A program made the translations under genes and the position numbers. Shown here piece after piece: positions 6,178 through 14,822 of a DNA stretch of 15,955 nucleotides (positions are counted from its first letter, which is position 1; every line of letters starts with the position of its first letter). The stretch is taken from contig URHY01000052.1 of the NCBI GenBank assembly GCA_900547815.1, forward strand, positions 1 to 15,955. Reading direction: 5' to 3'. The notes beneath the pieces are model-generated. The model was not told the DNA's origin. It searched no databases and was given only the letters and a program-made list of their open reading frames with translations. This DNA is from an uncultured Solobacterium sp. (GTDB taxonomy: Bacteria > Bacillota_I > Bacilli_A > Erysipelotrichales > Erysipelotrichaceae).

Positions 6178-7448
6178 CCCTATTAAAAACATCTTCTTCG
6201 ATAATATTGAATACATTCGAAAATTAGATGCTTCCGGTAAAGCTCGTCCTTGCATTTTGACAATGTAGAACGTTCTCTTCTTTGCCACACATGTTATCTT
6301 GGCTTTGATCAGTTTGAATGTACCGATTGTGAAAACTGGAACATTATCCCTCATTCATGCCATTCCAGGTTCTGTAATGCCTGTGATGTTAAATATGCCA
6401 AACAGCTTGCAGCCAAAGCCACTTCTTTTTGCCTTGACTGCCCTCATAGACACATTGTCTTTACTATTCCTGAAGAACTTAGAAACTGGTTCAGACAGGA
6501 TCGTACTCGACTCAATCTATTGTTTGTTGCAGCTAGAAATACAATATGTATACTAGTGAACAGATCATTATTAAAGAAACTGAAGATGAAACAATTAAAG
6601 AATACTCATTATATATTCAAAGATATCCCTGTTCGTAATGAATTTGGTATGATTGCCACTCTACATAATTTTGGAAGAGACCTTAAATGGAATCCACACA
6701 TCCATTGCCTTGTACCGAAACTCGTATATTCACTAAAAACAAACAAACTAAAGATGTTTCACCATTTCAATTTCTCTAGGCTTAGAAAAACATTTGATGA
6801 ATTCGACTTATCCAGGAAGTTGGCGGATTAATGAAACCCGAAGAAAAGAACAGACTCTATAAAGATCATCCTAAAGGGTTCTATGTCTATGCCAAGTTCA
6901 AATCTACTGACAACGATTCCAACAATAATAAAGATATTCAAGGCTGCGTAAACTTTTCTCTCGTTACGCTGGAAGATGTGTCATGGCTGAAAATAGAATC
7001 ACAGAATACAATAAAGAATCAAAAATTGTCAGTTGTTTCTACAATGATCATAAGGATGAAAAAAGATATGATATTACAGATAATGTGATTGACTTTATCA
7101 ATCGCCTTATCATACATATACCCAACTATCATTTCTTAACTATTTGATAATGTCAATGCATCTAAGAAAACATTGGACAAAGTTCATGCACTTCTTGGAA
7201 TCAAAAAGAATAAGGATTATTCTCGTAAAACAAGAACTAAAGCCCTTAAAAACAAACTCAGTAAATTCAGATACCGCACTCATTTGATTGATTCTTTTAA
7301 TAGAGACCCAATTCAATGTAAATGTGGAGCCATTACGCAGTATACTTATACATATAATCCATTCAAGGACAACAGAAATGACAGAACATACAGAAAAAGA
7401 TGTATTGATGAAATGTACAAAATGCGGTTACGAAGAAGAAGTACCTAG
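6178..7448 (+). pseudogene. IS91-family (Zn-binding + Y2) transposase, multiple frameshifts
   Basis: Joining frames gives a recognisable IS91-type transposase. Near 6178-6263, NIFFDNIEYIRKLDASGKAR runs in one frame. After apparent loss of one A near 6264 it continues as NVERSLLC and the zinc-binding part (CTDC, then IPHSCHSRFCNACDVKYAKQ), PHRHIVFTIPEELR, and the HUH region GMIATLHNFGRDLKWNPHIH up to about 6800. A second shift leads into GGLMKPEEKNRLY and KGFYVYAKFKS. A third, near 6958, leads to SRYAGRCVMAENRI and INRLIIHIPNYHF, ending at TGA 7146. A fourth leads to NASKKTLDKV and the C-terminal CKCG. The third break falls in the catalytic tyrosine motif (usually YxxRYAGR), where the first Tyr is now Phe. 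The gene cannot make an active protein. Confidence 0.85.
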
Positions 7449-7542
7449 ATGGTTGATCGACGAATTATTTCCAAATGAACCTGAAGAAAACTATATGATG
7501 CACTGTCCTGAATGCGATCATAAGATGATTGTAAAAAAATAA
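7378..7542 (+). CDS. Small zinc-ribbon protein of the IS91-like element
   Basis: A 54-residue frame starts at ATG 7378, with AAGGA eight bases upstream, overlapping the end of the transposase frame by 71 bases. Two knuckles, CTKC near residue 13 and CPEC near residue 43, would bind one zinc, and the middle is acidic. The frame can be extended upstream, but the ribosome binding site favours this start. Unlike the transposase it shows no break. It may be a cargo or accessory protein of the element. Function unknown. Confidence 0.55.
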   Translation: MTEHTEKDVLMKCTKCGYEEEVPRWLIDELFPNEPEENYMMHCPECDHKMIVKK

Positions 7543-7572
7543 TTCAACAACTAAAGATGAATACAAAATGTT

Positions 7573-7595
7573 GGCTATTTTCAATAGTCCTTTTT
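7573..7595 (+). terminator. Hairpin with T-tract at the element's right side
   Basis: GGCTATT and AATAGTCC form a stem with one bulged T and a TTC loop, followed by TTTTT. It can act as a terminator for the small ORF. In IS91 relatives a hairpin also marks the replication-origin end of the element, so it may serve both roles. Confidence 0.5.
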
Positions 7596-7681
7596 GTCGT
7601 CCCTGACAATTCATATCTTGTGATATTTTAACACTATTTCACATTCCGTATTTCTCTATTCCAAAACCAAAATCTTAATAT

Positions 7682-7711
7682 ATAAAAAACAACTAGATTT
7701 CTCTAGTCGTT
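7682..7711 (-). terminator. Terminator of the cyclophilin gene, overlapping its stop codon
   Basis: On the minus strand AACGACTAG pairs with CTAGTTGTT around a six-base loop and is followed by a T-tract. The TAG stop of the gene lies inside the first arm. Confidence 0.75.
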
Positions 7712-8281
7712 TATTTCAGATACTTTGATTGTTTTAATAACAGGCTGTTTACTTTCAGCAATCGTACCATTATCATCCATTGGATCTGCATCTTCACAAA
7801 TTTGATCTACAATCTTCATTCCCTTAGTAACATGTCCAAAAGCTGCATATTGACCGTCTAATGAATCATTATCTTCTTGCATAATAAAGAATTGTGAACT
7901 TGCCGAATCATAATCCGAGCTTCTTGCCATAGATATGACACCACGTTTATGTTTGATATTATTCTTTACACCATTATCCTTAAATTCACCCTTGATTGTC
8001 TTATCTGATCCACCTGTACCATTTCCATTTGGATCTCCGCCCTGAATCATAAATCCTTTAATGATACGATGGAACGTTAACCCATCATAAAATCCTGACT
8101 TAGCTAGATCTACAAAGTTTTGTACTGTGATTGGAGCTTTTTTCCCTTCAAGCTTCAATGTAATTGTACCATAATTCTCTACTTCGATTTTTGCGATATA
8201 ATTCTTCGTCTCTTTTTGACATCCAAATAAAGATATACATAAAACAAATGAACATAGAATCGTTAATAGTTTTTTCATCAT
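7703..8281 (-). CDS. Cyclophilin-type peptidyl-prolyl cis-trans isomerase, lipoprotein
   Basis: A 192-residue secreted proline isomerase anchored by a lipid. Residues 1-21 form a lipoprotein signal peptide: MMKK, a hydrophobic stretch, then SLFGC with the lipidated Cys at 21. The cyclophilin domain follows, with [19 protein letters not shown] and SQFFIM, the core of the active site. It probably helps fold exported proteins on the outer face of the membrane. GAGGTG stands six bases before the first of two adjacent ATG codons (8281 and 8278); an upstream in-frame ATG at 8329 has no such site and would put charged residues ahead of the signal peptide. It has its own promoter and terminator and so appears monocistronic. 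Confidence 0.92.
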   Translation of the reverse strand: MMKKLLTILCSFVLCISLFGCQKETKNYIAKIEVENYGTITLKLEGKKAPITVQNFVDLAKSGFYDGLTFHRIIKGFMIQGGDPNGNGTGGSDKTIKGEFKDNGVKNNIKHKRGVISMARSSDYDSASSQFFIMQEDNDSLDGQYAAFGHVTKGMKIVDQICEDADPMDDNGTIAESKQPVIKTIKVSEIND

Positions 8282-8300
8282 TTTCCACCTCTTCCTTATT

Positions 8301-8329
8301 ATTCTATCAACCCAAGCGAAAAAGAGCAA
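8301..8329 (-). promoter_or_regulatory. Promoter of the cyclophilin gene
   Basis: On the minus strand TTGCTC (8329-8324), a 17-base spacer and TAGAAT (8306-8301) lie 20 bases before the start. The -35 box is built from the 3' arm of the malQ terminator. Confidence 0.5.
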
Positions 8330-8349
8330 AAATTGATGATTTCTGCTCT
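8319..8349 (-). terminator. Terminator of malQ
   Basis: On the minus strand AGAGCAGAAAT and ATTTTTGCTCT form an 11-bp stem (one G-T pair) with a CATCA loop, followed by TTTTC. It lies 17 bases beyond the malQ stop. Confidence 0.75.
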
Positions 8350-8365
8350 ATACTTAACTTTATCT

Positions 8366-9835
8366 TTAACGATTTGACTTTTTGATCCACTCTTTTGTAC
8401 TCATAACCTTATCTGGAAATGTTTTAAAATCTTTTAATTTCCAAGTCCAGTTTTTATTCGACACAGTTCCTGGTGTATTGATGCGTGCCTCTTCTTTAAA
8501 TCCACAAATATCCCAGATTGGCAATATAACAGTATCAGCATCTGTATCTAAAGCATATTGACAAAGCATTTCATTAAAAGAACGACTTGAATATCCTTGG
8601 TTTTTAAAGAATCGACGCAAACTGATACGCTTATTTGAATCATATGTATGATAATCTTCATTACATGTCGCATTATCATGTGTACCTGTGTACAATACAG
8701 AATTTTTCTTTGCCTTTTTCTTTAATTGTTTAGTTTCCATTCTAAACAATAAAACATCCATACCTGGGATTCCATAATCCTCTTCAAGTTCAATGACTTC
8801 TGGACGAATCAGCCCTAAATCTTCTGCCACTAGAACAATATCTGGACATGCCTTTAAAATCGCATCGATTAATTTATGAGCTGGACCTAAGATCCATTTT
8901 CCTTCAATTGCAGTAGGACAAGACTCAGGTATCTTCCAATATGTGTCAAAAGCTCTAAAATGATCAATTCTTACCATGTCATAACAACGATTCATCCAAC
9001 TCATACGATTGCACCAAAAAACATATCCATTTGCTTCTTGCGCATCAAAATCATAAATTGGCATTCCCCAACGTTGTCCTGTTTCACTAAAATAATCCGG
9101 AGGACAACCCGCAATAAATTCTGGTTTTCCTTCTTCATCTAATAAGAAAGCTTCTCGATTACACCATACATCCGCACTATCTAAATCAACATAGAAAGGC
9201 ATATCACCCATGATTTTTAAATTTCTTGCGTGCGCATACATTTGAATTTCATCCAATTGTTTATAGAAAATAAACTGTAAAAATTCAATATAAAAGATTT
9301 CATCTTTATAATCATCTAAATCAATATCACGATTTTTTGGCCAATCTTTATATTCGTCTTCCCATTCAAACCATGGAGCTCCATTATAAAAACTCTTAAA
9401 CAAAGAATAAGCAGACCAATCTTCTAACCAGAATGCATCTTGCTTAAATGCTTCAAAATCTTCTCTAAACGATTCAAATTCCTTTTTAAAAACTTTAAAG
9501 GCCTTTTGAAAATAAGGTTCCTTAAATTCACGAATCTTATCATATTCAACATGGTCTTTAAACTTATTACAATTCACAATCGAACTTTGCGTCAATAACC
9601 CCATTTCACACAAACGATCCAAGTTGATATAGATAGGATCTCCTGCAAAACTAGAATATGTTTGATATGGAGAATGAGTGGGACCTGTCATTTGTAGCGG
9701 CAATATTTGCCATATTCCGTAACCTGCATCCGCAATAATATCGATCATTCGAATTGTTTTTTGCCCTAAATCACCAATCCCTTGATTTGCAGGGATAGAG
9801 AAAACAGGACATAATATTCCTGCACTTCTATTCAT
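8366..9835 (-). CDS. malQ: 4-alpha-glucanotransferase (amylomaltase, GH77)
   Basis: A 489-residue cytoplasmic enzyme that transfers glucan segments between maltodextrins or glycogen-derived chains, releasing glucose. The length is normal for the shorter bacterial form. The N-terminal signature NRSAGILCPVFSIPANQGIG is typical of the family. Catalytic residues are visible: the nucleophile Asp in MVRIDHFRAFD near 291, the acid/base Glu in VAEDLG near 337, and the stabilising Asp in GTHDN near 387. AAGGTG lies seven bases before ATG 9835. An in-frame ATG at 9862 would add nine residues but has no ribosome binding site and lies within a palindrome. The gene stands alone between two terminators, so it may serve general glycogen or maltodextrin turnover. 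Confidence 0.95.
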   Translation of the reverse strand: MNRSAGILCPVFSIPANQGIGDLGQKTIRMIDIIADAGYGIWQILPLQMTGPTHSPYQTYSSFAGDPIYINLDRLCEMGLLTQSSIVNCNKFKDHVEYDKIREFKEPYFQKAFKVFKKEFESFREDFEAFKQDAFWLEDWSAYSLFKSFYNGAPWFEWEDEYKDWPKNRDIDLDDYKDEIFYIEFLQFIFYKQLDEIQMYAHARNLKIMGDMPFYVDLDSADVWCNREAFLLDEEGKPEFIAGCPPDYFSETGQRWGMPIYDFDAQEANGYVFWCNRMSWMNRCYDMVRIDHFRAFDTYWKIPESCPTAIEGKWILGPAHKLIDAILKACPDIVLVAEDLGLIRPEVIELEEDYGIPGMDVLLFRMETKQLKKKAKKNSVLYTGTHDNATCNEDYHTYDSNKRISLRRFFKNQGYSSRSFNEMLCQYALDTDADTVILPIWDICGFKEEARINTPGTVSNKNWTWKLKDFKTFPDKVMSTKEWIKKSNR

Positions 9836-9846
9836 ATTCGCACCTT

Positions 9847-9867
9847 TTGTAATCCCTTTCATTACAA
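9847..9867. promoter_or_regulatory. Operator-like palindrome upstream of malQ
   Basis: TTGTAAT (9847-9853) and ATTACAA (9861-9867) are perfect inverted arms around a seven-base spacer. They lie just downstream of a possible -10 box (TAAAAT on the minus strand, 9875-9870) and before the malQ ribosome binding site. It is a plausible repressor site for a sugar regulator; which one is unknown. Confidence 0.45.
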
Positions 9868-9884
9868 CTATTTTATCACATTTT

Positions 9885-9923
9885 ATGAAAAAAGGCTATA
9901 TATTTCAAAAAATATATAGCCTT
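9885..9923 (-). terminator. Terminator of the SNF2 helicase gene
   Basis: AAGGCTATATAT (9892-9903) and ATATATAGCCTT (9912-9923) form a perfect 12-bp stem with an eight-base loop. On the minus strand it is followed by a T-tract and begins within the helicase stop codon. Confidence 0.85.
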
Positions 9924-12900
9924 AATCCATCGAAAACAAATCTTTTAACTCTTCCTTAGACAAAGTGGAAATACCACCCTTGGAATTCTCCACAAATAAA
10001 TCACTCATTGCTTTTTTACGTTTCTGCATTTCATAGATTTTCTCTTCAATCGTATTCTTCATCAATAGCTGATAAACAAGAACATTCTTTGTCTGTCCAA
10101 TACGATATGCACGGTCTGTCGCTTGATTTTGTGCACTCACATTCCACCAAGGATCAAAATGAATAACAGCTTGAGCTTTCGTCAAATTCAATCCCGTTCC
10201 TCCTGCCTTTAAAGAAATCAAGAATACATTTGAATCATCATTTTGAAAAGCATCTACTTCTTCTTTACGTTTCTTTTTATCTACCGCACCCGTAATCATA
10301 TGATATTTGATGCCTCGTCGATCAAATTCTTCAATAAAAGAATCAAAAATACTTGTGAAACTAGAAAACAACAAAACCTTCTTATCATTCTCTTTTAGTG
10401 TTTCAATCAAATCTAAACACATCTTAAACTTCGTACTCTCTCCCGTATAGTTTTCATACAACATTCTTGGTTCGCAACAAATCTGACGTAAACGCGTCAT
10501 CATCGCAAGAATCAAGATGGAATCCACCTGCTCTAATTCTAACTGCTGCTGGAGCTGCTCATTGACCTGAGCCAAATTTGCAAGATACAATTGTTTTTCT
10601 TCCGGACTAAAATTCAACCACAAATCTTTCTCAACTTTATCCGGCAAATCCTTTAACACTTGTTTTTTCGTTCTACGAAGAATGAATGGCGACACTAATT
10701 TTTGTAGCTGTGCCTGCCTTTTGTCATCTCCCATTTGAATTGGCTTTTCAAAATTCTTTGTGAAATAATTCAAACTATATAAATATCCAGGCAATAAGAA
10801 ATCAAAAATACTCCACAATTCACCTAAGCCATTCTCAATTGGTGTTCCTGTCAAAGCCAAACGATGTTTACTTTTTAAAGATTTCACACTCTGCGCATTC
10901 TTCGTTTTTGGATTCTTTATAAATTGCGCCTCATCTAGAACAATATATTCAAATTCCATAGACATATATAATTCAACATCTCTACGCAAATAATCATATG
11001 TCGTTATATACAGCTCATGATTTTCTTTTATAATATCTTTACGAACATCCTGAGTTCCAGTAACACATACTGCATCGACATCAATTTTAAATTTTTCAAT
11101 TTCTGACTTCCAGTTATACATTAAACTACTTGGACATACAATCAAGCTTGGTTTCTCTTTTGAAACATATTGCTCATAAAATACCAATACCTGCAATGTC
11201 TTGCCAAGTCCCATATCATCGGCAAGAATTCCATTTAAATTCATATTTTTCAAATCATAAAGCCATTGTATTCCTTGTTGCTGATAGGTGCGCAATAAAG
11301 TTTTATACGCATCCTTCAATTGTATGGTTTGTTCTTTTACTTTCATTAATCGATTTGTATATTCTGTAACCGAATCATCATTGCGAACATCGAATTCTGG
11401 ATTTACATCCATTAAATGAAAAGCTTGATATGCCGGTTTTTCAATTGTTTCCTTTTTGAAATCTTTAGTTGTTAAATTCATCGTGGAAGCTAACTCATCC
11501 AATTGTTCTAACCCCGTATTTTCCAAATCAATCATTTCACCATTCTTTAACTGATAAAATTTTTTCTTTTTCCGATATGCATTTAATATATGTGACAATT
11601 CATCCACATTTACGTTACTATCCAATTCCATTTTTAATAAATCATTTTGGACATAAACCTTAACGCTCAAATTCATACTACGGCGATTTTTTAATCGTTT
11701 CAATTCTTCTGAAACATATACATCTGCTTGTTTTTGAATCAACGGAATACCATAATCTAAAAAATTATAAAGTGCATCACTTCTACCTTTAAAAATTGCC
11801 TTGTTATCTTCAATCTTTACCGCATAATGCTGAATTATGGCTTCAACACTCGCTATTTGATTGGAATTGGTATTCGCAAAGAAACTCTTCTTCTGGTTAT
11901 TCTCTAAATATGTTCCCCATACGACCATATTGACATTTTCTAAATCCGAATACACACGAATATTCTCTATAAGAGTTGTATACTTTTCCACATCTACATT
12001 TGTTTCTAATTTTATGTATTCCATATACGGTTGCAGGCATTGTAAATAAAAAGCTTTGAATTCTGACTTTTTAATTAACCATCCATCATTTTGTTGCAAA
12101 TTATAGGCTAGTGAAGCTAAAAAACCATCTGGATCCATGGTATATTGCACAATTTCTTTATGATTCACCATATAAAGATGTTTATTGCCAATCAAAAAGC
12201 TATCATCTAGTTCTGTATTGAGTTCAAAACAATCTTCATGTTCCAACAAATTCAAAACTAGTTTTATATTTTTTTTAGACGTTTTAAATTCCGTATACTC
12301 TTTAGGCAAAGATGCATTTAGATTAAAGAAATCATCCAAACATTCTGAATAAATTTCTCCTTCTTTTTGCCAATCTTTAGTAAAAGCATATTTTAATAAA
12401 AAATTATAAATCAATTGGCTAGGCTCATCTAAATCATCATTAGTCAAGTAAATCTGTGTGTTCTTCCCAAAAGACTCCAATCTTTTCTCAAAAAAGCCGC
12501 GTAACAGATCTTGTATATTTTTTACCGTATAAGCTCGGCTTACTTGAATCTTTAATTTAAACGCAATCTGATCATAATAATATGAATTTGTGTGATATAA
12601 AGACAATCGAATTAGATTTTCATTTTCCTTAAAAAAACTATTTACTTTATCTTCTTGTTTTTCTTTTAAAAATTCAAATGCCACTTGATTCAAATCATTT
12701 ATACGACGACGCTTACGTTCTAATTCTTCCTGTCGATTTTTTTCTTTTACATAGTTTTGATAATCAACATGAAACGGAAAAGTTTGTGGATTTATCGCAT
12801 TGATAGCTCGTACTACACTTACTAAATGCACACACCCTGAATGTGGATCTTGACAGCAAGTGCAACTTGTAGTCAAAATCGTCCCATATTCATTAACTCT

Positions 12901-13086
12901 AAAATTTAAGATTTCTTCATTCCAACGCGTTTGAACAATTGCCCTTACCTCATAATACAAAATTTTATCATGTACTCTTTCAATCGAAATTCGTTCAATC
13001 TTACCTGCATAATAAGGATCGTTTGCCTCATAATAAATCCAGGAATTTTTAATAAAACGATTTAAAGACTCTTCATAAATATGCAT
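9922..13086 (-). CDS. SWIM zinc-finger and SNF2-family DNA helicase/ATPase
   Basis: A 1054-residue ATPase of the bacterial SWIM-SNF2 type (RapA/HepA relatives), expected to translocate on double-stranded DNA and remodel protein-DNA complexes. The SWIM finger CTCCQDPHSGCVH is near residue 75. A long poorly conserved middle (about 100-580) carries charged helices. The motor follows: Walker A in LADDMGLGKTLQ near 630, DEAQ box near 719, TGTPIEN, then GGTGLNLTKA, FDPWWN and QATDRAYRIGQ near 990. All core motifs look intact. A frame start at GTG 13098 is possible, but AGGTGG, which contains that GTG, sits eight bases before ATG 13086, so the ATG is preferred. It is divergent from the acetyltransferase gene and monocistronic. 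The cellular role is not known. Confidence 0.93.
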   Translation of the reverse strand: MHIYEESLNRFIKNSWIYYEANDPYYAGKIERISIERVHDKILYYEVRAIVQTRWNEEILNFRVNEYGTILTTSCTCCQDPHSGCVHLVSVVRAINAINPQTFPFHVDYQNYVKEKNRQEELERKRRRINDLNQVAFEFLKEKQEDKVNSFFKENENLIRLSLYHTNSYYYDQIAFKLKIQVSRAYTVKNIQDLLRGFFEKRLESFGKNTQIYLTNDDLDEPSQLIYNFLLKYAFTKDWQKEGEIYSECLDDFFNLNASLPKEYTEFKTSKKNIKLVLNLLEHEDCFELNTELDDSFLIGNKHLYMVNHKEIVQYTMDPDGFLASLAYNLQQNDGWLIKKSEFKAFYLQCLQPYMEYIKLETNVDVEKYTTLIENIRVYSDLENVNMVVWGTYLENNQKKSFFANTNSNQIASVEAIIQHYAVKIEDNKAIFKGRSDALYNFLDYGIPLIQKQADVYVSEELKRLKNRRSMNLSVKVYVQNDLLKMELDSNVNVDELSHILNAYRKKKKFYQLKNGEMIDLENTGLEQLDELASTMNLTTKDFKKETIEKPAYQAFHLMDVNPEFDVRNDDSVTEYTNRLMKVKEQTIQLKDAYKTLLRTYQQQGIQWLYDLKNMNLNGILADDMGLGKTLQVLVFYEQYVSKEKPSLIVCPSSLMYNWKSEIEKFKIDVDAVCVTGTQDVRKDIIKENHELYITTYDYLRRDVELYMSMEFEYIVLDEAQFIKNPKTKNAQSVKSLKSKHRLALTGTPIENGLGELWSIFDFLLPGYLYSLNYFTKNFEKPIQMGDDKRQAQLQKLVSPFILRRTKKQVLKDLPDKVEKDLWLNFSPEEKQLYLANLAQVNEQLQQQLELEQVDSILILAMMTRLRQICCEPRMLYENYTGESTKFKMCLDLIETLKENDKKVLLFSSFTSIFDSFIEEFDRRGIKYHMITGAVDKKKRKEEVDAFQNDDSNVFLISLKAGGTGLNLTKAQAVIHFDPWWNVSAQNQATDRAYRIGQTKNVLVYQLLMKNTIEEKIYEMQKRKKAMSDLFVENSKGGISTLSKEELKDLFSMD

Positions 13087-13112
13087 ACTCTTTTCCACCT
13101 AACTTTCCTTAT

Positions 13113-13118
13113 ATTATA
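13113..13118 (-). promoter_or_regulatory. -10 box of the helicase gene
   Basis: A perfect TATAAT on the minus strand 26 bases before the start. A convincing -35 box is not visible at standard spacing. Confidence 0.4.
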
Positions 13119-13124
13119 TCATAT

Positions 13125-13153
13125 TTGACTTTTCATTTTTCAGTTGTTAATGT
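13125..13153 (+). promoter_or_regulatory. Promoter of the acetyltransferase gene
   Basis: TTGACT (13125-13130), a 17-base spacer and TAATGT (13148-13153) lie 24 bases before the start. It sits back to back with the helicase -10 box within a 91-base divergent intergenic region. Confidence 0.5.
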
Positions 13154-13177
13154 TGAAGAAAAGAAAGAAGAAAGATT

Positions 13178-13594
13178 ATGAACGCAAAAACATATACAAC
13201 CTTACCGCAAGAAGCGAAAGATATTCGTATCAAAGTATTCATGAAAGAACAAGGCTTCGAAAATGAATTTGATGATATTGATCAAATCAGTTCTCATATT
13301 GTAGTTTTCGATGAAACAAAGCCTGTCGGAACTTGTCGTTTCTTCAAAGAAAACAATCATTATACTATTGGAAGAGTTGCCGTATTAAAAGAATATCGAA
13401 ATAAGCATATTGGTCATTTGTTACTAGAAAGTGCAGAAAAAGAAATTAAAAAATTAAATGGAGATTTAATTGTAGTACACGCCCAAGTTCGTGTCAGTTT
13501 ATTCTACGAAAACCAAGGTTATATTCAATTTGGTCAAATCGACGATGATGAAGGAGTTCCACATAAGTGGATGAAAAAAAGGATACAGCATTAA
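13178..13594 (+). CDS. GNAT-family N-acetyltransferase
   Basis: A 138-residue single-domain GNAT protein, a usual length for the family. The acetyl-CoA motif is GRVAVLKEYRNKHIGHLLLE near residues 68-88, matching the R/Q-x-x-G-x-G/A loop loosely (RNKHIG). FYENQGY near residue 110 is the typical motif B region. The overall form resembles the ElaA/YjcF branch, whose substrates are mostly unknown. The ribosome binding site is weak (AGAAAGA seven or so bases before ATG). It converges on the aminotransferase, sharing four bases with it, and its last codons form the arm of that gene's terminator. Confidence 0.88.
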   Translation: MNAKTYTTLPQEAKDIRIKVFMKEQGFENEFDDIDQISSHIVVFDETKPVGTCRFFKENNHYTIGRVAVLKEYRNKHIGHLLLESAEKEIKKLNGDLIVVHAQVRVSLFYENQGYIQFGQIDDDEGVPHKWMKKRIQH

Positions 13595-13606
13595 GCTACT
13601 GTATCC
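13574..13606 (-). terminator. Terminator of the pheA-aminotransferase unit, inside the acetyltransferase coding end
   Basis: GGATACAG (13581-13588) and CTGTATCC (13599-13606) form an 8-bp stem. The ten-base loop contains both stop codons of the convergent genes. A run of seven A at 13574-13580 gives the T-tract on the minus strand only. Confidence 0.75.
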
Positions 13607-14820
13607 AAAATATCCTTCATCTTTTTTGCCAATCCCTTTGTCTTTTCAACAGATAAAGAACAAATCGCGACACGAATACCTAAATTTACTTTGACAGTAA
13701 AAATGTTGTTTTCCATTAATGCCTCATGGTATTTATCACGCGTTTCATTATCCATAGATAAAGTCACAAAGAAACCTTCTTTATATGGATAATGCTTTAA
13801 TCCCACTTCGTTAGCCTCTTTGACAAAGATGTCACCACGTTCTTTTAATAAATTTACATAGTGCAATCTTTCTTTATCGTAATCTGCTTTATGATTGTCT
13901 AATACATCCACAAATGTAGCCATAGCTCCATTGTTGATATTTGACCAAGTCGCACGTGCATCCTTTTCAAATACGATTTTAACTTGTTCAACTGCTTCTT
14001 TTTCTTGTCCTAACACAATGGCAGCTCCACAACGAAGTCCATAGCTTGTCATTGATTTTGATAAACTAAATGCTACAATTACGACAAAATTTTTCTCAAT
14101 TTGATCAAATTGTGCAAAGTATTCTTTCGCCTTTTCTTGTCTTGAAGAAAAATCAATGTACGCAATATCATTCAATAATACAACGGCATGTGTTTTTGAA
14201 CATTCATTTAAGAAAGAAATGACTTCTTTCCATTCTTCTTCACTTAAAGAATAACCTGTAGGATTATGGCAAGGATCATTAATAACAATCACTAATCGAT
14301 TCTGTTTTTCCATCACTCTTTTACAAGCCACTTTAAAAGAATTTAAATTAAAATGATCTTCTTCAAATAAACTATACTTTTCCACATTTAAATTGTGCAT
14401 CTGTGCCATTAATGCATAAGATCCCCATGCAATTTCTGGCAAGATAACTGTTTGACCTTCATCTAAACACTCTTGTAAAGTCATACCAACAGCACCAGTT
14501 CCTCCAGGTGTTGCGATCACTTCATGTTCTAAGTGTGAATTTCCATTCAACACCCAGTCATATACTTTTTTTCTGAAGTCTGGATTTCCTCTAAAACTAG
14601 CTGCATATGCTGCCAATACTTTATTATCTAAATTCTTTAATGAACTATATACACTATCCAAGGCAACCAAAGTACCTTCTTCATCATATAAAGAACCGAT
14701 TGTCGCATCGACAACATTTTCAGATCCCACCTTTGCCTTAGCTTCCTTTGCCTTGGCAACAATCGAGAATACAGTATCTACGATTGGTGTTTGATTGACA
14801 CTTTCCTTCACAAAATTCAT
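13591..14820 (-). CDS. Class I/II pyridoxal-phosphate aminotransferase (probable aromatic/aspartate type)
   Basis: A 409-residue fold-type I aminotransferase of normal length. The PLP-binding Lys is in SLSKSMTSYGLRCGAA near residue 253, preceded by NDPCHNPTGYS and LLNDIAYIDF, which carry the Asn and Asp that hold the cofactor. It lies two bases after the pheA stop, with AAAGGAGG in the last pheA codons, so the two are co-translated. The neighbour makes phenylpyruvate, so this enzyme probably converts phenylpyruvate to phenylalanine with glutamate or aspartate as donor. Sequence alone cannot exclude a plain aspartate aminotransferase. Confidence 0.88.
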   Translation of the reverse strand: MNFVKESVNQTPIVDTVFSIVAKAKEAKAKVGSENVVDATIGSLYDEEGTLVALDSVYSSLKNLDNKVLAAYAASFRGNPDFRKKVYDWVLNGNSHLEHEVIATPGGTGAVGMTLQECLDEGQTVILPEIAWGSYALMAQMHNLNVEKYSLFEEDHFNLNSFKVACKRVMEKQNRLVIVINDPCHNPTGYSLSEEEWKEVISFLNECSKTHAVVLLNDIAYIDFSSRQEKAKEYFAQFDQIEKNFVVIVAFSLSKSMTSYGLRCGAAIVLGQEKEAVEQVKIVFEKDARATWSNINNGAMATFVDVLDNHKADYDKERLHYVNLLKERGDIFVKEANEVGLKHYPYKEGFFVTLSMDNETRDKYHEALMENNIFTVKVNLGIRVAICSLSVEKTKGLAKKMKDILDTVA

Positions 14821-14822
14821 GC

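Larger units (their letters stand above)
5758..7620 (+). mobile_element. Decayed IS91-like (HUH/Y2 transposase) insertion element
   Basis: In order this holds the 54-bp repeated end, a block of short repeats (5771-5865), a hairpin (5894-5950), a broken zinc-ribbon reading frame, a frameshifted IS91-type transposase, a small zinc-ribbon ORF, and a hairpin with a T-tract (7573-7595). The left boundary is supported by the repeat at the window start. The right boundary is a guess: IS91 relatives end next to CTTG or GTTC after a hairpin, and the first CTTG here is at 7617-7620. It is non-autonomous as it stands. Confidence 0.7.

Noticed and set aside
6299..6556. 85-codon plus-strand frame inside the transposase
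   Set aside because: It is an out-of-frame shadow of the zinc-binding and HUH region; the other frame carries all the conserved motifs.
8282..8329. Upstream ATG for the cyclophilin lipoprotein
   Set aside because: It would put 16 residues with several charges before the signal peptide, and the ribosome binding site is positioned for the internal ATG pair.
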